Below are positions 60,887 to 64,000 of a DNA stretch of 64,000 nt, one piece after another (position 1 is the first letter of the stretch; every line of letters begins with the position of its first letter). The translations under genes were made by a program, and so were the position numbers. The notes under the pieces are model-generated. The model did not search any database. It had not been told where the DNA came from and saw only the letters and a program-made list of their open reading frames with translations. Source of the stretch: an uncultured Pontibacter sp. (GTDB lineage: Bacteria > Bacteroidota > Bacteroidia > Cytophagales > Hymenobacteraceae); assembly GCA_947499125.1 (NCBI GenBank), contig CANMMP010000004.1:248001-312000 (forward strand). The letters run 5' to 3'.

Positions 60887-62173
60887 CTATCTTTCGTTCA
60901 TCGGCACATAATTGCGCTCCTGCTCACCGGTGTAAACCTGGCGCGGACGACCGATTGGCTCTTTCTGCTCGCGTAGCTCTTTCCACTGTGCGATCCAGCC
61001 TGGCAGGCGGCCAAGTGCGAACATAACAGTAAACATATCGGTTGGGATACCCAGTGCACGGTAAATGATACCAGAGTAGAAATCCACGTTAGGGTACAGC
61101 TTACGATCTACAAAGTAAGGATCAGTAAGTGCTGCTTCTTCCAGTTCTTTTGCGATGTCCAGGATCGGGTCTTTAACTCCAAGTGCAGTCAGTACTTCGT
61201 CGGCTGCTTTCTTGATGATAGTAGCACGTGGGTCGAAGTTTTTGTACACACGGTGACCGAAGCCCATTAAACGGAACGGATCGTTCTTATCTTTTGCTTT
61301 CGCGATAAATTTCTTAGAGTCGCCGCCATCTGCAATGATCTGCTCCAACATCTCGATAACAGCCTGGTTAGCGCCACCATGAAGTGGACCCCATAGCGCT
61401 GAAATACCAGCAGAAACAGAAGAGTATAAGCTGGCGTTAGCCGAACCTACCAGGCGCACAGTTGATGTAGAGCAGTTCTGCTCATGATCAGCATGCAGGA
61501 TAAGCAATTTATTAAGCGCGTTTACAACTACCGGGTTGATCTCATAATCTTCGGTAGGGTATGCGAACATCATGTGCAGGAAGTTCGAGCAGTAATCCAG
61601 TTTGTTTTTTGGATAGTTAACCGGATGCCCGATAGAGTTCTTGTATGACCAGGCAGCGATCGTCGGCATTTTAGCCATCAGGCGAACGATAGAAAGGTCA
61701 AGCTCTTCTTTTTTCTGGTTCGGGTTAAGCGACTCCGGGTAGAATGCAGTAAGCGAACTAACCAGTGCAGACAGGATACCCATCGGGTGCGCAGCTGACG
61801 GGAAACCGTCCAGGATCTTGCGCATATCCTCGTTAACCAGTGTATGTATCTTTATCTTGTTAGTGAAGTCATTCAGCTGCTCCTCTGTAGGCAGTGAGCC
61901 ATAAATAAGCAGGTAAGCTACTTCAATAAAGCTTGATTTCTCAGCAAGTTGCTCAATCGGATAGCCTCTGTAACGCAGAATACCTTCTTCGCCATCCAGG
62001 AAAGTTATAGCACTCTCGGTAGCACCAGTATTTTTATAACCTGAGTCGAGGGTAATGTAACCGCTCTCTGCACGCAGGCTGTTTATATCTATTGCTTTTT
62101 CATTTTCGGTACCTTCTACAATTGGCAGTTTGTATGATTTACCTTCTAAAATAATCTCAGCGAAATCTGACAT
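60887..62173 (-). CDS. gltA: Citrate synthase
   Basis: FLDGEEGILRYRGYPIEQLAE, ALWGPLHGGANQAVIEML, MGFGHRVYKNFDPRA; ATG 62173 (MSDFAEII) preferred. Confidence 0.96.
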   Translation of the reverse strand: MSDFAEIILEGKSYKLPIVEGTENEKAIDINSLRAESGYITLDSGYKNTGATESAITFLDGEEGILRYRGYPIEQLAEKSSFIEVAYLLIYGSLPTEEQLNDFTNKIKIHTLVNEDMRKILDGFPSAAHPMGILSALVSSLTAFYPESLNPNQKKEELDLSIVRLMAKMPTIAAWSYKNSIGHPVNYPKNKLDYCSNFLHMMFAYPTEDYEINPVVVNALNKLLILHADHEQNCSTSTVRLVGSANASLYSSVSAGISALWGPLHGGANQAVIEMLEQIIADGGDSKKFIAKAKDKNDPFRLMGFGHRVYKNFDPRATIIKKAADEVLTALGVKDPILDIAKELEEAALTDPYFVDRKLYPNVDFYSGIIYRALGIPTDMFTVMFALGRLPGWIAQWKELREQKEPIGRPRQVYTGEQERNYVPMNER

Positions 62174-62549
62174 CGTTATTATGGGTTTATATCCGTGTTT
62201 GAGTCTTTTTTTAACAAAGGCGAAATTATGCAAAAATGTAATAAAATGAAATTTGCATTGCCTTAAATATCTGATTTATGCCATATTTTAAGCCAGTTCA
62301 GGCTATACTTATCACCTTAAACGGCCAATAGTGTAAAAGTTTGCAATTCGGGGAAATATAAAGTTAAGCACCGTTGCAACAAAGTATAAGCAATGGCAAT
62401 TATAGGTTTTTCCTAAGATGGCAATTCTTTAACCTTCAACCAGCGTCATTATTTCATAATATCTGTAACATGGCGGTCCGGAAGTATAAATTATACCTGA
62501 TTTAACAGCTTGCATTACAGGCATCTTACAACTATAACATGGCTTATAC

Positions 62550-62876
62550 TTACCACACAGGTGGTCTGTCCTCGTCCTCATTATGTGGGCCGGCGAAGCC
62601 ATCGCGCGGATTGTAAGGTGTACCACGGCCTTCGAGGTGATTGCGCAGGTCGCGGTGCAGTTTAATTCTGTCGAGGTGTATGAACTCGCGCCACATTTCC
62701 AAGTCGTCATCCGAAAAACAATCGATCAGATCCGAAATATCCAGGGATTTACCTTGTTGCACCAGGTCCTTTATGTTCGGGTCAGAATCCAGCAAAATCT
62801 GTATGCGCACTCTGAAATACGAGTTCAGCTCCAGGTAACGTGCTTCGTCCCAATCCGCTTCCATATCAAACTCCAT
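62550..62876 (-). CDS. Hypothetical protein
   Basis: 108-aa ORF on the strand of neighbouring genes. Confidence 0.5.
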   Translation of the reverse strand: MEFDMEADWDEARYLELNSYFRVRIQILLDSDPNIKDLVQQGKSLDISDLIDCFSDDDLEMWREFIHLDRIKLHRDLRNHLEGRGTPYNPRDGFAGPHNEDEDRPPVW

Positions 62877-62928
62877 ACTATAGCTATACTTGTATTGCTG
62901 CCAACTGTTCGTTTATACCGGAACAGGC

Positions 62929-63396
62929 TTAGCTGTTAAAGTGGTATAAAAAGGTGATGATGCCCGAAAATGCCGGCTTCTTCTGGTCTTTAATCTCCAT
63001 TGTAACTTCTATCTGGGTTTTAGCAATACCACGCAGGTCTTTTATAGATAGTACTTTAGCTCGCAGGCGCACTTCGCTGTTTACGGTTACAGCCTGGTTA
63101 AAGCGCAGACTTTCTATCTCGTAGTTTACCTGCATTTTAAGGTTGTTTATAGTCACGATCTGGTGCCATAGGTAGGGCAGAAGCGAAACCGTAAGATAAC
63201 CGTGTGCAATGGTAGCCCCGAAAGGTGTTTCTTTTTTTGCCCGCTCTTCGTCGAGATGAATCCATTGGTGGTCGAGGGTGGCGTCGGCGAACTGGTTTAT
63301 CTGTTTCTGGGTAATGGTGTGGTATTCCGATACGCCCAGTTCGTTGCCTTCCATGGCGGTTAGTTCGGATAGGCTGTTAATTGTTATTGCGCTCAT
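62929..63396 (-). CDS. MaoC family dehydratase
   Basis: QINQFADATLDHQWIHLDEERAKKETPFGATIAHGYLTVSLLPYL. Confidence 0.92.
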   Translation of the reverse strand: MSAITINSLSELTAMEGNELGVSEYHTITQKQINQFADATLDHQWIHLDEERAKKETPFGATIAHGYLTVSLLPYLWHQIVTINNLKMQVNYEIESLRFNQAVTVNSEVRLRAKVLSIKDLRGIAKTQIEVTMEIKDQKKPAFSGIITFLYHFNS

Positions 63397-63415
63397 AAGG
63401 TATAGTTGTGTGTTA

Positions 63416-63849
63416 TTACTTGTCGTCTTGTTGGTCGGGGTGTATGCCAGGTGGATTGAACAGGCCCCAGTCGTCGGCTACATAATTCCAGGGGTCGAAG
63501 CTTTTTACCCATTCCCGGAACAAAAGTTTATAGACCTCGATTGCTTCCCGGATAAGTACCAGGTAATGCGTGTCGTTAAAGCTATACATTTCGAGTGTGT
63601 GGCAATGGCTGCTGAGGTCGCGGGCTGCCTTGCGTATCAGGGTGGCATTCTCCATCCGGATATCATAGAGATCTCCGGCTTCGGCACCAGATACTTTAAC
63701 TGTAAGCAGCGCGGCATCTTCCAGCATCATGCCCTTTATATGGCTTAATATCTCGTCGCTGTCGGGCACCAGGCTATTATCTTGGCAGTGATCTCGAATA
63801 TCTCCTGGCCTTTCAGGTAAATGGGGAGCTGCCTGGCGTGTTCGTGCAT
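63416..63849 (-). pseudogene. Conserved hypothetical protein with probable frameshift near 63770-63785
   Basis: N-terminal part MHEHARQLPIYLKGQEIFEITAK in one frame; body PDSDEILSHIKGMMLEDAALLTVKVSGAEAGDLYDIRMENATLIRKAARDL in another. Confidence 0.5.
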
Positions 63850-64000
63850 AGGGGAACGGTGATGTTTATTTTACAACTCCCGAATGTATAAAATTATTTG
63901 TTGAGACGCAGCTTTTGATCAACTATAGTGTACCTGCAGTTCCTGGCTGGACAAGCTAAATGCAATGGCGCGCAACAGAATGGCACCGCCTGGATGGCCG

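Overview
This 64 kb window appears to be a chromosomal segment of a Bacteroidetes bacterium, probably Hymenobacteraceae/Cytophagales (Pontibacter-like). That is inferred from protein style, a T9SS C-terminal domain and TAnnTTTG-type promoter boxes; no database search was run. From left to right it contains: (1) about 0-17 kb, a redox/arsenosugar-type accessory region: glycosyltransferases, an FAD oxidoreductase, a NapH-like 4Fe-4S membrane protein, two Crp/Fnr paralogs around a GH15 enzyme, ArsS-like radical SAM, Pit transporter, ArsM-like methyltransferase, VKOR-like protein, and an EgtD-like methyltransferase; (2) 17-20.8 kb, hydrolases, a tandem-DUF302 protein and a sterol desaturase; (3) 20.9-30.5 kb, a defence island with a type I R-M system (hsdM-S-R) convergent with a HerA-SIR2 pair, beside tRNA-Glu(TTC); (4) 31-64 kb, mostly core genes (ychF, icmF-type mutase, lepA, folD, queE, citrate synthase, glutamate dehydrogenase, FKBP, M61 peptidase, OmpA/PD40 protein). 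The most interesting signals found by eye are: a recurrent palindrome TTGTC-N8-GACAA in four intergenic regions of the 7-17 kb cluster, plausibly the operator of the two local Crp/Fnr paralogs; a 40-nt near-perfect palindrome inside the DUF302 gene; three repeat families in mirrored order and inverted orientation on both sides of queE-ompA; a LuxR-type HTH gene remnant; a probable frameshift at the right edge; a structured, promoter-bearing intergenic region that may encode an ncRNA; and three dispersed paralogs of a small STAS-like family. No CRISPR array and no recognisable transposase were seen.
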